A program made the translations under genes and the position numbers. Below, piece after piece: positions 35,878 through 48,639 of a stretch of DNA of 64,000 nucleotides (position 1 is the stretch's first letter; every line of letters begins with the position of its first letter). The stretch covers positions 33,157,250 to 33,221,249 of the forward strand of contig CM055113.1 of NCBI GenBank assembly GCA_029204225.1, given 5' to 3'. The notes under the pieces were generated by a model, which searched no databases, was not told the DNA's origin, and saw only the letters and a list, made by a program, of their open reading frames with translations. The DNA is from Diphasiastrum complanatum. Its lineage: Eukaryota > Streptophyta > Lycopodiopsida > Lycopodiales > Lycopodiaceae.

Positions 35878-36420
35878 CGAACTGATCAGACTTGTACAAG
35901 GCTGCTTTCAATAGGATTCTTTACATAGAGAGCTGCTTTAGATAGGATTTGTTACATAGAGTACAGCTGCTTTAGATAAGGACTGGTTAAGATAGGATTG
36001 TTAGGCGAGAAAAAAAAAAGATAGGATTTGTTACATAAAATAACAAAGTACATTGGAATAAGCCAAGGTGTCGAAGCAGCTGTTAATTGGAAAGCATCAT
36101 GCACCTCCATTCGGTTATTATTCTTCATTGTTAAGATAAAGAGCTTCCATTGAAGCAGCTAAATGTAAGGCTTCATGCAATTGCTTGGCATCATCTAGAC
36201 TTTGGTGTGCTTCTCTCCCCAGATTGTTCACAACTATTTCTAGTTCGAATTCCTTGTGCTTTAAGATTTGAGTGGACCATGATATTTGAAGTTGCTTGAA
36301 CAATAGGGAATAAGAGACCTTAGTGCATAATGACTAATTGCTCAATACAACCTCTTGGGTTTAAACTTACCCCATACAATGTGGGGGTCAAGGGATGCCT
36401 CTTGGTTAGGCAACTATTGG
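35878..36420 (+). other. 3' flank of the LRR gene, shared with 50827-51480
   Basis: Conserved with the other full copy: ACTGATCAGACTTGTA just after the stop, GTACATTGGAATAAGCC, GGAAAGCATCATGCA and CTTAGTGCATAATGACTAA. A 35-45-base unit with GCTGCTTTAGATAGGATTTG is repeated about four times between 35903 and 36045 and only twice in the other copy. A minus-strand frame at 36303-36118 (61 codons) is not conserved as a frame in the other copy. Confidence 0.6.
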
Positions 36421-37753
<1,333 letters not shown>

Positions 37754-40308
37754 GTCCCATTGGCTTAAAAAAATAGAGTATTGTGAAACAGATGCCAAAA
37801 CTTTTATGTATATTGCCTCATAGCTGCAACGTCAATACCAACACATATGTATTGTCATATTCATGACCATTTCAAGTTCAAACAACAATGATGATTAAGA
37901 TTGAACCACATTGAGGAATAGACATCAATAAGAGGCTCATTGGCCCCACAAGTGACTCGTACGTAACGAGGGGGTGTCTCTTCTATGAAGACACAAAAGA
38001 GGACTATGGTGTGTAGACTCATGGCAGTCCCTAAACCAAACGGTTCATAGCATCAAAGATAAAAAAAGGATGTTGCTACTTCGACCTCAACACTTCAAAG
38101 TGGTTACATGTGGACACTTGTTTGAATCTAGATGAACCTCATGCAACATTTTAGAGTTATTGAGTTTGAAGTAGTAGACACACTTTCCTCATTTCGACAT
38201 GGTGAACCATGAGATTCAAGAACATCCACGACCTACACACCATATGCCTTTTTGGTATCGTCATTTTTAGGCGAGACACCCTATTGGCACAGACTATTCG
38301 ATCGTGGTGGATACAACTTGTCACAGGCTCTGCAATAAAGTGACAAAGTACTTCACAGGAGGTGAAAATCCCATTTTTTTAATATGCCTCCATTTATGCA
38401 TTTTTACTCATGTTGTCGCGCAGTCTGCATATTTACATACAAATTCTCATAGGCGAAGAAAAGGCAAAAGAATCGCAACACTCACCCCATGCAGCTGTGC
38501 TAACAGACTCGACAACAGTTGTAGCCACCCACGGTCTCCTACAGACAACACATCCACCCTGTACTTTCTTCATCTGCACACCTATAACATTATGTATATA
38601 TACTGAATACCATTTGCGTATTCATTGTGACGATTGAAGATGAGAAGAGGAGGGTGTATATAAATTAGCATCTGAAACTTATCAGAGATATAATAGACAA
38701 GGTAGATGCCTTGTGCATTGATTCTTTATTGTCAGTATTAAGACTTCATTCCTTTACAGATTGAAATAAGCTTCATAGAGCACGCGATTTCGTCCGCTAT
38801 TGTCTTGTGCTCTACCACATTATTGACATGTATACTTAATATACTGAATTTGATAACAGCTCTTTGTTCTGCATTCAGATCTGTGTTAATGTTGCTATGC
38901 TTATTATTCATTCTGTCTGACTTTTCCGCTTGCTCATTTTTGGTAATAGACGACTAACATTTAGTCTCGTCTTTCGTGAATCATTCGCGACTAATTATCA
39001 GTCGAGCCTGACAGAGCGTTAGTGATGGAAATCACAATCATTTTTTTATTACGCAGCCAAACATTAATAAATGAAGCACCAGAAGAATAATTTGTCAGGA
39101 ACAGCAAGACAGGTCAAAATAGACATCGGAATATCTGTCTCTTTTGAAGGCAGTATACCATCTGTTATTCCGAGGTCCATTCCGACCTCTGCTCATGTAT
39201 TTTTAGTTAACATTCTAGGCAGAAGTTCTGATCTAGTGGAGAGTGCAGATTAGAGATGCAATCACTAACTGATTGCCAACCATCGAAACCATGAGCAACA
39301 TCCACAAGTAACAGAGTGATGGAGGAGCTCACATCAAGCAAAGAGCTCACAACGCAAAAGCATCTTTATTACAAAGAGACTGATACATATACAAGTAAAG
39401 GTCCCCTTTGCATGGGGATGCCACGTGGCATAGACCTAATAAATGCATGAAATTCATTGTTGGCCTCTACGTGGCATTTTAGGCTATATACAGTTGTAAT
39501 CCCATTATCGGCCCAAGACAAGCCCCTGGTCTGGCTTCTTAACTAAAGCCTACCAATCTGAAACAGTACATAACTGTAAACTACAATCACAGTTGAGCTT
39601 ACTCTTTCTAACTCCCTCTCTTAAGCTCAAGTGTAATTTAAGTATCAATCTAACTGTACACTCATTACAGTATCACATTTGAAGCTTGCATAAATAAATT
39701 AAATCGAATCTAAGCTCAAATGTCATAAGAGTATCAAAATAGAAATGTGTAGCCATGTCTTGGAGTGTTCGTATAAATCATATGCAATTTTCCTGCTACC
39801 TGTACTCGACTCACACTCAAGTACATAGTCAAAGCACTTGACTCACAAAGTATCAACCAAACACCATGCTCTCAAAAAGAGTTTGCCACACTCTGAACTT
39901 GACTTGTTTACCATCCAACTTGAAACACAAGTGGACCACATGATGAGACACAAGACTCACACTGAGGAAACCTCACTGCCACCATGAGATTATCATCCTC
40001 CATCTTACTAGGCTGACATCCTATCAGACACTTACAAGACAAACTCATAATGCTGATAACAATGAGCGACTATGGCTCAACCTGAGGAAATCTTACTACG
40101 ACTAAGATTATACCCTCACTAGAAAATTAGCTAGTAGACAGGTCAACAAGTCACTGAACATCAAATGAGTACTTAATTTTTCTTTTCAGTAGGAAATGCA
40201 TAACCAATCAAACTCCAACTCAGATCTATGTCTAGTCACAAAAGAATCTCATGACAAAGTCACATGCAAGCAATCACATTCATGCAACCAACACAAATGC
40301 TAAACATA
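37754..40308. other. No gene; retroelement-like non-coding DNA
   Basis: A TTCGTGAATCATTCGCGAC motif at about 38973 recalls the LTR repeats at 11360-11780. CTAACTCCCTCTCTTAAG at 39609-39626 reads as a purine-rich tract on the minus strand and may mark the 3' LTR junction of the copia relic at 40522-42047. Nothing else is supportable. Confidence 0.35.
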
Positions 40309-40329
40309 TCAACTAATGATCACTACTTG

Positions 40330-40500
40330 CTGAAGAAGATATCGTCCTATACCATACACCTTTGCCATAGGTAGATCCACTGCTACAGCAACCATGCATC
40401 CGAAGCTCCACACATCTGTCTTGAGATGTCTTTGAATGCACCATGTACCTCCCAGAGATACATCCATGTCCAAGTGTCCCATCCAACCATCCATTCCACT
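40330..40500 (-). pseudogene. Fragment with kinase-like KTDVWSFGC motif next to copia integrase
   Basis: Minus-strand frame reads LGGTWCIQRHLKTDVWSFGCMVAVAVDL in two parts; K-x-DVWSFGC resembles kinase subdomain IX (DVWSFG), and GTW.. could be subdomain VIII without APE. It abuts the point (about 40522) where the copia integrase stops. An alternative is a distorted copia integrase tail (VxTFGCxxYxH). Too short to decide. Confidence 0.28.
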
Positions 40501-40521
40501 TTGTCTTGCCTTGCCAAGCTA

Positions 40522-42047
40522 TCATTTATACTTGGCATCCTTCAGCGAAGGATTTTTCATCGGACCACAAATATCTGAATGTACAACATCTAGCAATCCT
40601 CTAGCAATATGTTGATGGCTTGATTTAAATGGTTTCCTAGTCTGTTTACCAACAAGACAGTCTTGACAGACATGTAACTCGACTTTTTTGCGAGGATAGT
40701 CGAGATCAAGAACAGTAGATTGTCTAGACATTTGTTGTACAGCAGCATGACTTAAATGACCAAGTCTATAATGCCAAAGTAAATCTTTATTTTAATGAAT
40801 AGAAGTACTGAGAGCCTGACTAGAGGCAGAAAAACAATGACTTAATTTATACAAGTATCTCTGTCTCTTTCCGAGTGCTAGGATCTTGTCTGTCCTATCA
40901 ACTACTTTACACTGATCACATTCAGATTCTACTCTATGTCCTAAATCTGTGATTCTGCTTACAGAGAGCAGATTCATAGATAAATCTGGTACATACAGGA
41001 CTTTAGAGAGTAGCTTAGACTGATCATTTGCAAAGCTTAATCTTATAGTGCCTTCACCTTAATAGCTTGTGTGCTATTGTCACCAAGGTGGACATATTTC
41101 TGGGTACTGTAAGGTGTATAGGACTCGAAACAACCAACGAGGCTAGTCATATGCTGAGTGGCTCCGAAATCCAGGAACCAAGAACTGTCGCCATATTCTC
41201 CTTGATGGCTCGTCATGAAGGCATCATGACAAGCTTCTTGAATAGGCTATGGAGCTTTTGCAGCTGAATTTTCCACTTGATTCGATTGCCCCTTGCTGTT
41301 GTTCTTTGTTTTTAGTATCCGGCAGTCTTGAATTTCGTGGTTGTTTCGCTTGCAGTATCTGTAGAACAGCTTCTTCTTTGTCTACAGATTCGACTGTTCG
41401 TTGTGCTAAGCTGGTTTCTGGTCTGGCTTTGATTGCTTTGGGCCTTTCTTCTTCTTCTGCTTTGTCGTGCTCTTGTTGGTGTACAAGGCGTGAAAATCAG
41501 CTGAGGAACTTGAGGCTTCGTTCCTCCGCGTGTCTTCCTGCAACAACATAGTAATGACTCTCGAAAGAGTCAATTTCGGATGAGTTGTGATGATCATCAC
41601 CCAACTGTTGTAAGAGCTTGGCAAACTTGTAAGCAGTTGCATCACTATGTCTTGATCATCTATGACAGATCCGATAGCGGCCATTTGTCTTAGTAGGTTC
41701 TTGAATTGATTAATGTGATTCTGTAGAGAATCACCATTCATCATCTTGAGGGATTAGAATTTCTTTCTGAGATATAGCTTGGAAGCTATATCTCGCACTT
41801 TGTATAGTGTGCTCGAGACGTCCTAGACTTCTTTCGATGTCTGAGCCTCGGATACATGGCCAATCTAGGTATCCGTGATGTTGAGGATGATCAATGCGAA
41901 AGCCTTTCCATCCTTCAGCTTCCATCTGGTGATTGCTGCGCCGTCTGTTTCGGGTTTCCCTTCTGCACCTGTCTTAAATTTTCACAAATGGTAATTGGCT
42001 CCATCAAGCTTGTCCATGATAGGACTGGCTTTCCCTTGGGAATCCAT
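40522..42047 (-). pseudogene. Ty1/copia gag-protease-integrase relic
   Basis: Start at 42047 (MDSQGKASPIMDKLDGANYH). Gag body at 41744-41406 (NHINQFKNLLRQM, LLTSLPSSYNSW); zinc knuckle near 41370 with the first Cys replaced (YRYCKRNNHEIQDC); protease near 41190 (SSWFLDFGATQHM, Ser of DSG changed to Phe); NLLSVSRITDLGH at 40970; gag-pre-integrase (VCQDCLVGKQTRKPFK) and integrase start (VHSDICGPM) at 40690-40540, where it stops at LKDAKYK. Multiple stops. It differs in sequence from the 8222-10758 element, so it is another family. Confidence 0.85.
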
Positions 42048-42190
42048 GTGGAAGAATTAGTCTAAGTGATAGGAGAAACTATCAGTGACTTATATATGAA
42101 AATCTAATACTGAAAATACAGAACAAGAAAACAATTACTCTATCGGCTAGTAGAGTCTTGTACTGTGGAAGCTTATCAAGCTATGAAAAT

Positions 42191-42203
42191 AGCTCTGATA
42201 CCA
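42191..42203 (-). promoter_or_regulatory. Copia primer-binding site
   Basis: TGGTATCAGAGCT on the minus strand, directly against an LTR start TGTTGGAGAG at 42204; complementary to initiator tRNA-Met. Confidence 0.85.
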
Positions 42204-43790
42204 TGTTGGAGAGAGAGAGTGAAAAGAGGGTGTCGTGTGTGAGAAACAAAAAATAGCTTAAAAAGAGAAGACGAACACGAACGAGAAACAAAACACAAAC
42301 GAGAAATGAAACACGAACGAAAACGAAATACGAACGAGAAATGAACTCGAAAATTTTAAAATATTTTCAGGTGTGCACTGTAAGTACACCCGTGCTCGTC
42401 ACTTAAAATATGTTTCATTCCAATGCTAATAACATTTTCGTTTTAGCTTGAAATTGGGTGATGTAAAAAGGAAAATTGCTGAAAATTTTAAAATATTTTC
42501 AACTGTGCACTGTAAGTATGGAATCAATTACAACACTAGCTAATTTGAAACCCAACTTTCTCACAATTTTCTCTCTGCCATAATTTTGCCCTAAATTCTC
42601 TAGAAACCCGAAATCTTTATCTAACTACTTAAAGATGTGGTTGCCAATGTAGAATCATCTCATGCTTAGGTTTTCAAATGTTCTTATTTGTTCTGTTGTT
42701 TTTTTGAAATCATCATTTATTCAAATTAGCATACCTGTATTCTTTTAAACCCATGTCGAGCATAGTTTTTTATGCTTAGCATATAATTAAGTCTTTAGGA
42801 TGTTTTGTTTTTAGTTTAATTTTTTCAAAAATGTCTCGAGACTAAGAGCAGCTAATGAATTTTATACAACTTTGTCCTCGTCCTTGTGTCTTGTAAATCC
42901 TAGAGCGGTGTATTACTCTCCTTCACCGGAGATTCACAGTGGTTCAAAATCAAGTAAGCGCTCAATTACTGATTCCAGTCAGTTGATGTGGTAGTCTTTC
43001 TTTAAGAAAGTCGAGGCAAGCACGAAGGCCCGTTTCGTTCAATATTCTGAAGTCCAAGCGTTCTATCTTTTTGGATGTGATAGCGATTTCTGAAAGTTCG
43101 GAGACTTCTATTGAAAACCAAGACAACGAAGTGGCAGAGAATCAACCCACACCTTTAACATGTATGGATTCAATACCAGCACCTTTAAGTGCCAATTGTA
43201 AGAAATGGTGAACTTCTGCAACTTTGCTGCAGCACGAACAAGAAGCGAAGGTCAAACGAGAACAATTCGCGAAAGTCAACGTCCCTTGATTCGAAGCACG
43301 AATGATTCACGAATCATTCGTGAATCGTAAACATACCTCCAAGACCGCAACAACCAAGGGACGCAAAACGAAAGGTTACGAAAGAAACGAAAAGAACGAA
43401 AGAAAATGAAGGAAACGAAACAAACGAAGGGGAATCTTTCGTGCTGCCAGCTGGCAGCTCAACAGGTTTGGAGTCGTAGACTTCACGCCCAGCTGAAACG
43501 AGTGGCAATGACGGAGAGTAACTGATTAGTTGATTAGCATTAACTAGTCTTGTGATTCTGCATTTAGCTATCTTGTAAACTCCACACTTTGGAGATATAA
43601 ACTATCCTTTATGAAGAGAATAGACAAAAATATTTGTAAGAGACAGAAAGAGACGTAGTGAGTAGAGCAGAAAAGAAAAATACTAGAGCTGTGCATGAAA
43701 GTCTCCCAACGAACAAAACACAGCGAAAGAGCAGAGTGTCATTCCGCCAATGAACGAGACACTGACGATCTCGCTCTGAAAATTAAATTG
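42204..43790 (-). repeat. Copia LTR and adjoining LTR-like DNA
   Basis: The LTR inner end is fixed at 42204; the outer end is not. Within: a direct repeat (AATTTTAAAATATTTTCA...GTGCACTGTAAGTA at about 42349 and 42487), and motifs GATTCACGAATCATTCGTGAATC at 43305-43327. From 43560 to 43790 the layout (GATATAAACTATCC, then pyrimidine/purine leader) reads as an LTR end in the plus direction that would belong to the following RT fragment. Confidence 0.5.
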
Positions 43791-43824
43791 ATGCAGGATT
43801 GATGCCTACTTTTGTTCAAAGGAG

Positions 43825-44846
43825 ATGGTGAGAACACATTTTGATCCAAATTTGTATGTCTTATGCTTTGATGGTATGGTTGCTTTGATTGCTCTTTATA
43901 TTGATGACTTGATTATTACAGGAAAAAAATCAAGAGATGATAGACATGATCAAGAAAGACCTCATGGAACAATTCGAGATGACAGATCTCAGCCTAATGC
44001 ACTATTGCCTTGGAGTAGAAGTGTGGCAAAAAGGACATGAAGTGGGTTTAACACAGGTAAAATATGTCAGAGAGTTGTTGCACAAGTTCAGGTTGCAGGA
44101 TTCCAAACGTGAACATTCCTGTTGAACAAGGTAAAAAGCTTTCTAAGCTTGATGAGTCACAGCCATTTGATACTACGTTGTATAGGCAGTTAGGAGGGAG
44201 CTTGATTTACCTTACCACGACTAGACCAGATATATGCTATGTTGTTGGCATTGTAAGCTAGTTTATGGCAGCACCTACGAAAAGACATTGGAAGGTAGCT
44301 AAGCACATTTTGCGTTATGTCAAAGGCACTTCAGATCATGGCTTAATTTACAGGAAGCATGAGGGGTTACCTAAGTTATGTGGCTATGTGGATGTGGATT
44401 GGGGAGGTGACTATGATGATCGTAGATCCACCACAGGGTATGTATTCCAACTTTGTGGCAGTTGCTTTTCCTGGTCTAGTAAGAAGCAAAGTACGATTGC
44501 TCTATCCACCATAGAAGCAAAGTATAAGGCAATGTATAGTGCAACATAGGAAGCTATATGGTTGAGACAGATCTTGGAAGAAGTTGGCATGAAACAGAAA
44601 AATCCCACGACTATACATAGCGACAGTCAGAGTGGCATTCAGCTAGCAAAGAATCCAGTGTTCCATGCAAAAACTAAACACATTGAGATTCAATATCACT
44701 TTATACGTGAGAGGCTGTTGAGTCATGAAATTCATGTTGTTCATTGTAGTACGGAAGAACAACTAGCTGATATTTTCACTAAGCCACTTGTTAAAGAAAA
44801 GTTTGATAAGTTTAGATCAAAACTTTCCGCACTTAAAGTCTGTTGA
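43825..44846 (+). pseudogene. Ty1/copia reverse transcriptase C-terminus and RNase H
   Basis: RT motif LYIDDLIITGK (43895), then LTQVKYVRELLHKF after a shift, LYRQLGGSLIYLTTTRPDI (44180-44235), HWKVAKHILRYVKGT, RNase H residues in CGYVDVDWGGD (44380), STIEAKYKAMY (44510), IHSDSQSGIQLAKNP (44620) and HIEIQYHFIRERL, ending STEEQLADIFTKPL at 44800. Two in-frame stops (44241 and 44547) and a frameshift. Gag, protease, integrase and most of RT are missing. Confidence 0.9.
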
Positions 44847-44889
44847 CTTTAAAGCTATGTATATGACTATATAAAAAGTAGGTAGAAAT

Positions 44890-45060
44890 TGGCCAATAGG
44901 ATTTGAGGCCAAAGCCCTAAAATCCACTACATATAGTGGTGGATTCGAGTTATTTTGTACTTTCTATCTTCATTTCAATACAAGCAGGTTGGCCCTCTTA
45001 TGGAATGGATATGGATTGTCCTTGCGCTTCATCTCTCCTCCTCTAACTCTTAAATTTTGT
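44890..45060 (+). repeat. Partial LTR of the 22536-type family
   Basis: Matches 47640-47490 (minus) closely (CCAATAGGATTTGAGGCCAAAGCCCTAAAAT core in both, given here in part) and 22785-22980 more distantly. Its first part is missing; it follows the copia RNase H end after about 45 bases. Confidence 0.6.
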
Positions 45061-45599
45061 TGAATGTTTCAATTTACATAGTCTTAAATAGTTTCAAATT
45101 TTCATAGAGTCAAAAATTCTCAACTAGACCATTTGGATCTGGAGTAGCAGCCCTTCCAACCCCTGTGTCTGTTGGAGGAGTTGCCCCGTCTTGAACAGTT
45201 ATAATTTTCTTCAGTCACTTTGTAGATTTGCTCAACCACCTTGGCCAGTTCTCCTTCATCACCAACAATGCCACTGGCAAGTGGTTGAGGCTCCTTAACA
45301 AATGGAACGATACTTAGAATTTGCTTCGAACAAGAACACAAATCATGCTACATAGTAACACAGATAGAAAACACTCTCCACAGCAAGCTCACATAGCAAT
45401 TGTATTTTTTCAAATGAAATTACACTCTACATATAGTTCTTCACTCAGGCAACCCATGCATGATCCAGGTTGCCATTGACAGGACGCGTGTCCCGTCCAC
45501 TCGCCTCGTGGCGAGGCCAAATGATCCATATCGACTGATAGGACCCACAATACAGTAACATAGTAATTCTACTTTAATTCTAACTCTCTCCCTTAAAGT
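45061..45599. other. No clear gene; possible copia LTR remnant
   Basis: CTAACTCTCTCCCTTAAAG at 45579-45597 reads as a purine tract on the minus strand, similar to 39609. A minus frame at 45341-45120 shows no known domain. GCCTCG/CGAGGC forms a small hairpin at 45503-45517. Confidence 0.3.
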
Positions 45600-45812
45600 A
45601 GAGAACCAACTTGAAAATTGGTATTCACTAACTTGACTATTAGGCCCTGCGATATTAAAAGTCCCACAAAAAGACCTAAAGTCCTTTTATTAACTTGTAA
45701 CTAATCAAAATTATCTATGTGATCATCGGGTTGGACTTACACATGCGGGGTGCCAAATACTTCTCACTTATTAACTAGGGTTAGGGTTGCCTTGATATCT
45801 ACAAACCCTCCA
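45600..45812 (-). repeat. Partial LTR of the 22536-type family
   Basis: Minus strand starts ATTGGAGGGTTTGTAGAT at about 45812 and runs through ACCCTAGTTAATAAGTGAGA and CCCGATGATCACATAGA to about 45600, matching 22537-22740. It interrupts a copia gag. Confidence 0.7.
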
Positions 45813-45829
45813 ATAGTATCCCCCACCAA

Positions 45830-46258
45830 AACTAGTGGCGGTCCCACGACACTGAGCAATCTTGGTGCTTAAGTGCAAATTTTCAATAATAATCATATGG
45901 GTCTGGTGGTCGTTCATGATAACCTTTGCAATTGATTGTGTAGGTGCATCATCGAAGCGATAGTCCTCACTGCATACTTCTATTTCAGTCTTTCCCACAC
46001 TTCATGGCTGCTCGCATAGTCTTCAATCTGCATGAGTATTTCTTCGTTTATGGATGAAACGATGATTGCCATTGCACGCTCATTATTTCTGATCCATTTA
46101 GCTCTCCTTGGATCTCCCTCTGGAGGCTGTTCTTCTGTGAGTTCGGTCATTGACCAGATGCCTTCACCCTTCAGAAGCGTTTAGATTTTGAACTTCCATA
46201 TTCGGTAGTTTGCGCCATCAAGGTTGATTGCTATTCTTGTCTGGATCGTTGTGGCCAT
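45830..46258 (-). pseudogene. Ty1/copia gag fragment
   Basis: Start 46258 (MATTIQTRIAINLDGANY, then a stop after KFKI). Gag motifs: LLKGEGIWSMTE, RRAKWIRNNERAMAIIVSSI and DYASSHEVWERLK, then a stop. Truncated where the LTR at 45812 begins. Confidence 0.8.
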
Positions 46259-46282
46259 ATTGTGTTGCCTTAGAGAACCTGT

Positions 46283-46296
46283 GGTTCTGATACCAT
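46283..46296 (-). promoter_or_regulatory. Copia primer-binding site and LTR start
   Basis: TGGTATCAGAACC at 46295-46283 on the minus strand; the LTR begins TGCAAAATTTTAGGCG at 46296. The far end of that LTR is not identified. Confidence 0.75.
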
Positions 46297-46599
46297 GCAA
46301 AATTTTAGGCGATTGTTTTTGTTTCGGGGGCAACTCTTCTTATCTGCACCTGTGTGTGTGGTGTCTAATTGGCTAGCTTGCGGAAATTTTGTTTTCAAGA
46401 TCCTAAGCAAACGACTACGAACCACAGACATTAAATCATTCTATCAAATGAAACCACATGAATAATGGAAAGATAGAATAGAAAAGAGAACTTGCATTTG
46501 TATTGGGCTAAAAGCATGGTTTGGTGGTACAACATGGACTTTCAAGGACACTACCTTTTCTGGGTAGAAATGCACTTTTGTATTGTTATACAGTATTTT

Positions 46600-46932
46600 T
46601 AGCTAATACCTTTGACTTGCCATTACTTTTTAGTTGTACCTCAAAAGTATGCCATGTAACATATGATTGGGCGCCTTCTAACGCACCAAACTCTGCTGAA
46701 ATTAGACTTACCACTAAAATGTAATATCATTTTTAATGTGGACTCAAAAAATTAATATTAATGAAATTCCCATACTTTTGACTTGCCATAACTTTTTAAT
46801 CATAGCTTGGAAGGATGTCATGTAACACATCATTGCAAAGCGCTTGGTCAAGCGCTTTGTAACGCACCAAACTCTGCTAAAATTGGACTTACCACTAAAA
46901 ACTTATGTCATTTTTAATGTGGATTCAAAACA
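46600..46932. repeat. Two-copy tandem repeat, about 165 bp
   Basis: 46607-46750 and 46773-46932 share TTTGACTTGCCAT, AACGCACCAAACTCTGCT, GACTTACCACTAAAA and CATTTTTAATGTGGA in order. Copy 2 has an inserted perfect palindrome CAAAGCGCTTGGTCAAGCGCTTTG-like (10-bp arms, 46836-46859). It lies within or beside the copia LTR. Confidence 0.85.
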
Positions 46933-47185
46933 ATTATGAGTAATAAAATCCTCAAAAAGTAAAATGTACTACCAAAAGGTACAATGAAAAATGCTTGTCA
47001 CTCCTCTCACGAATTCGCTATGTTCTGCTCGTTGGCAGACTTTCATGCATAGCTGATAATGCTAACAGTATGCTAGCACTTAACTATCTCTCTCTCCTTG
47101 TTCATCTATCCATCTATCTTTAGTTCTGTAATCGATCCCTTACTTATCCCATCTGGGAAAATATCAAGATTACTTAATCAACAGT

Positions 47186-47470
47186 TTACAAGATAGGCTT
47201 AATGCTAAATTGCTGGTTAGTTATCCTCTGATGATGTTGCCTTTGGTGGCTGAGCGTGACAGTACAAGACTCCACGCTCGTTGAGCTGCCAACTATTAGC
47301 TCAACTTGTCTCGTCTTCATCATTTGGTTGCAGGGACAAACCTCAAATACTTTTCCTTCGGCCTTTGCCTCGTCTTCGGTCTTCGTCTTTTCTTCTTCCT
47401 TTGGTTCGTCTTCAAACTTCGGGACTTTGGGAAAGGCCAGGGAATGGTTGCAAGAGTTCACCATTTCCAA
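47186..47470 (-). other. Acidic/Lys-rich open frame of unknown origin
   Basis: 94 codons with a KEEEKTKTEDEAKAEGK stretch, starting 20 bases inside from the LTR at 47490-47848 and in the same direction. It could be the start of a retroelement gag, but no primer site or gag motif is seen. Confidence 0.25.
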
Positions 47471-47489
47471 CTAGGACATTCAATTCCAA

Positions 47490-47848
47490 AGTTGATAAAG
47501 GCTCAACCTGCTTTATTGAAATGAATCTGAATGTGAGAAATGAACTACAATTCACCACTCTATATAGTGAATTTTAGGGCTTTGGCCTCAAATCCTATTG
47601 ACTAGTTTCCACCTCCCTTATTATTTGAAATTTGAAATTTTGGGAAACTTTTCTTATTCACTAACTTGACTATTAGGCCTTACAACATTAAATTTCAGCA
47701 AAAAGACCTAAAGTTCTTTTATTAACTTCTAACTAATCAAATAATTATGTGATCATCGAGTTGGACTCACACATGCAGGGTGTCAAATCCCTCACTTATT
47801 AACTAGGGTTAGGGTTGTCTTGGGATCCGCAGACCCTCTAACAGACAT
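47490..47848 (-). repeat. LTR of the 22536-type family
   Basis: Minus strand begins TGTTAGAGGGTCTGC, includes ACCCTAACCCTAGTTAATAAG and CTCTATATAGTG and CATTTCAATAAAGCAGGTTG. Bases 47849-48639 beyond it hold no recognisable gene. Confidence 0.7.
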
Positions 47849-48639
47849 CTCTCATTATTGTGTCTTTGTTGGTCTATAGCTTGGGGGCTAGATCTGTTTC
47901 AATCTAGATTGGTTTGGTAGGTTTGAGCCATCATCCATTTCCAGTGTTTCTCTTGTTTAAGCATCCTAGTATTGATCCTCGGAGTCGGTCTCGAAAGAAG
48001 GATTATTACCATCATATGTGTGGAATATAGTTCATATGAAAAGAATATCTTGACATTTTAGAATGTTGAGATATCGATACGATTCGTGAAAAAGCCAAAC
48101 TAAATCTTGGGCATTACTTAGTAGAAATAAGTTCCTTAGAGGCAATTCTGATCTATGAATTAATATGCCTAGATATGTATACAATGTGAAAGGTTCTTGA
48201 GAATTAGTGTACAACTTATATCTCTAATCCTAGGAGATACTACTTAGTTATTTGGATTTCAAACTAGGCATGAGTAGAATTAAAGTGAGCCCCTCGCTAA
48301 TGAAGCCATAACAACCACCTCTAATAAAAAAAAATTGATGGTTTCAAAACATCATTTACCACCAATGATCCGCAACAAGATGAAATAGAGGCCTTGGGAA
48401 AATTTAATGTTAGCTTGATATTAAATGTACTATCTTGAGTATGGTTATTTAACCACTCAAGTCATTTTGTAGCTAGCATTTTCATATACATTTCTATTAA
48501 ACTTGTGGTAAAGGCAAAGCACTTCAGAACTCAAATTTAGGCCAAACACAAAGTAATTCACTTTGAACATTGTGCCTAGAAAGGAGAGGAATGGTCAATT
48601 TTAGATGTAAAATCCAATGAAGGGCAAATACGTACGGAG

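Noticed and set aside
36118-36303. 61-codon minus-strand frame downstream of the LRR gene
   Set aside because: The homologous DNA after the other LRR copy has stops and shifts, so it is not under coding constraint.
45503-45517. GCCTCG/CGAGGC small hairpin as terminator or riboswitch
   Set aside because: Six-base arms in plant retroelement DNA; no U-tract or conserved context.
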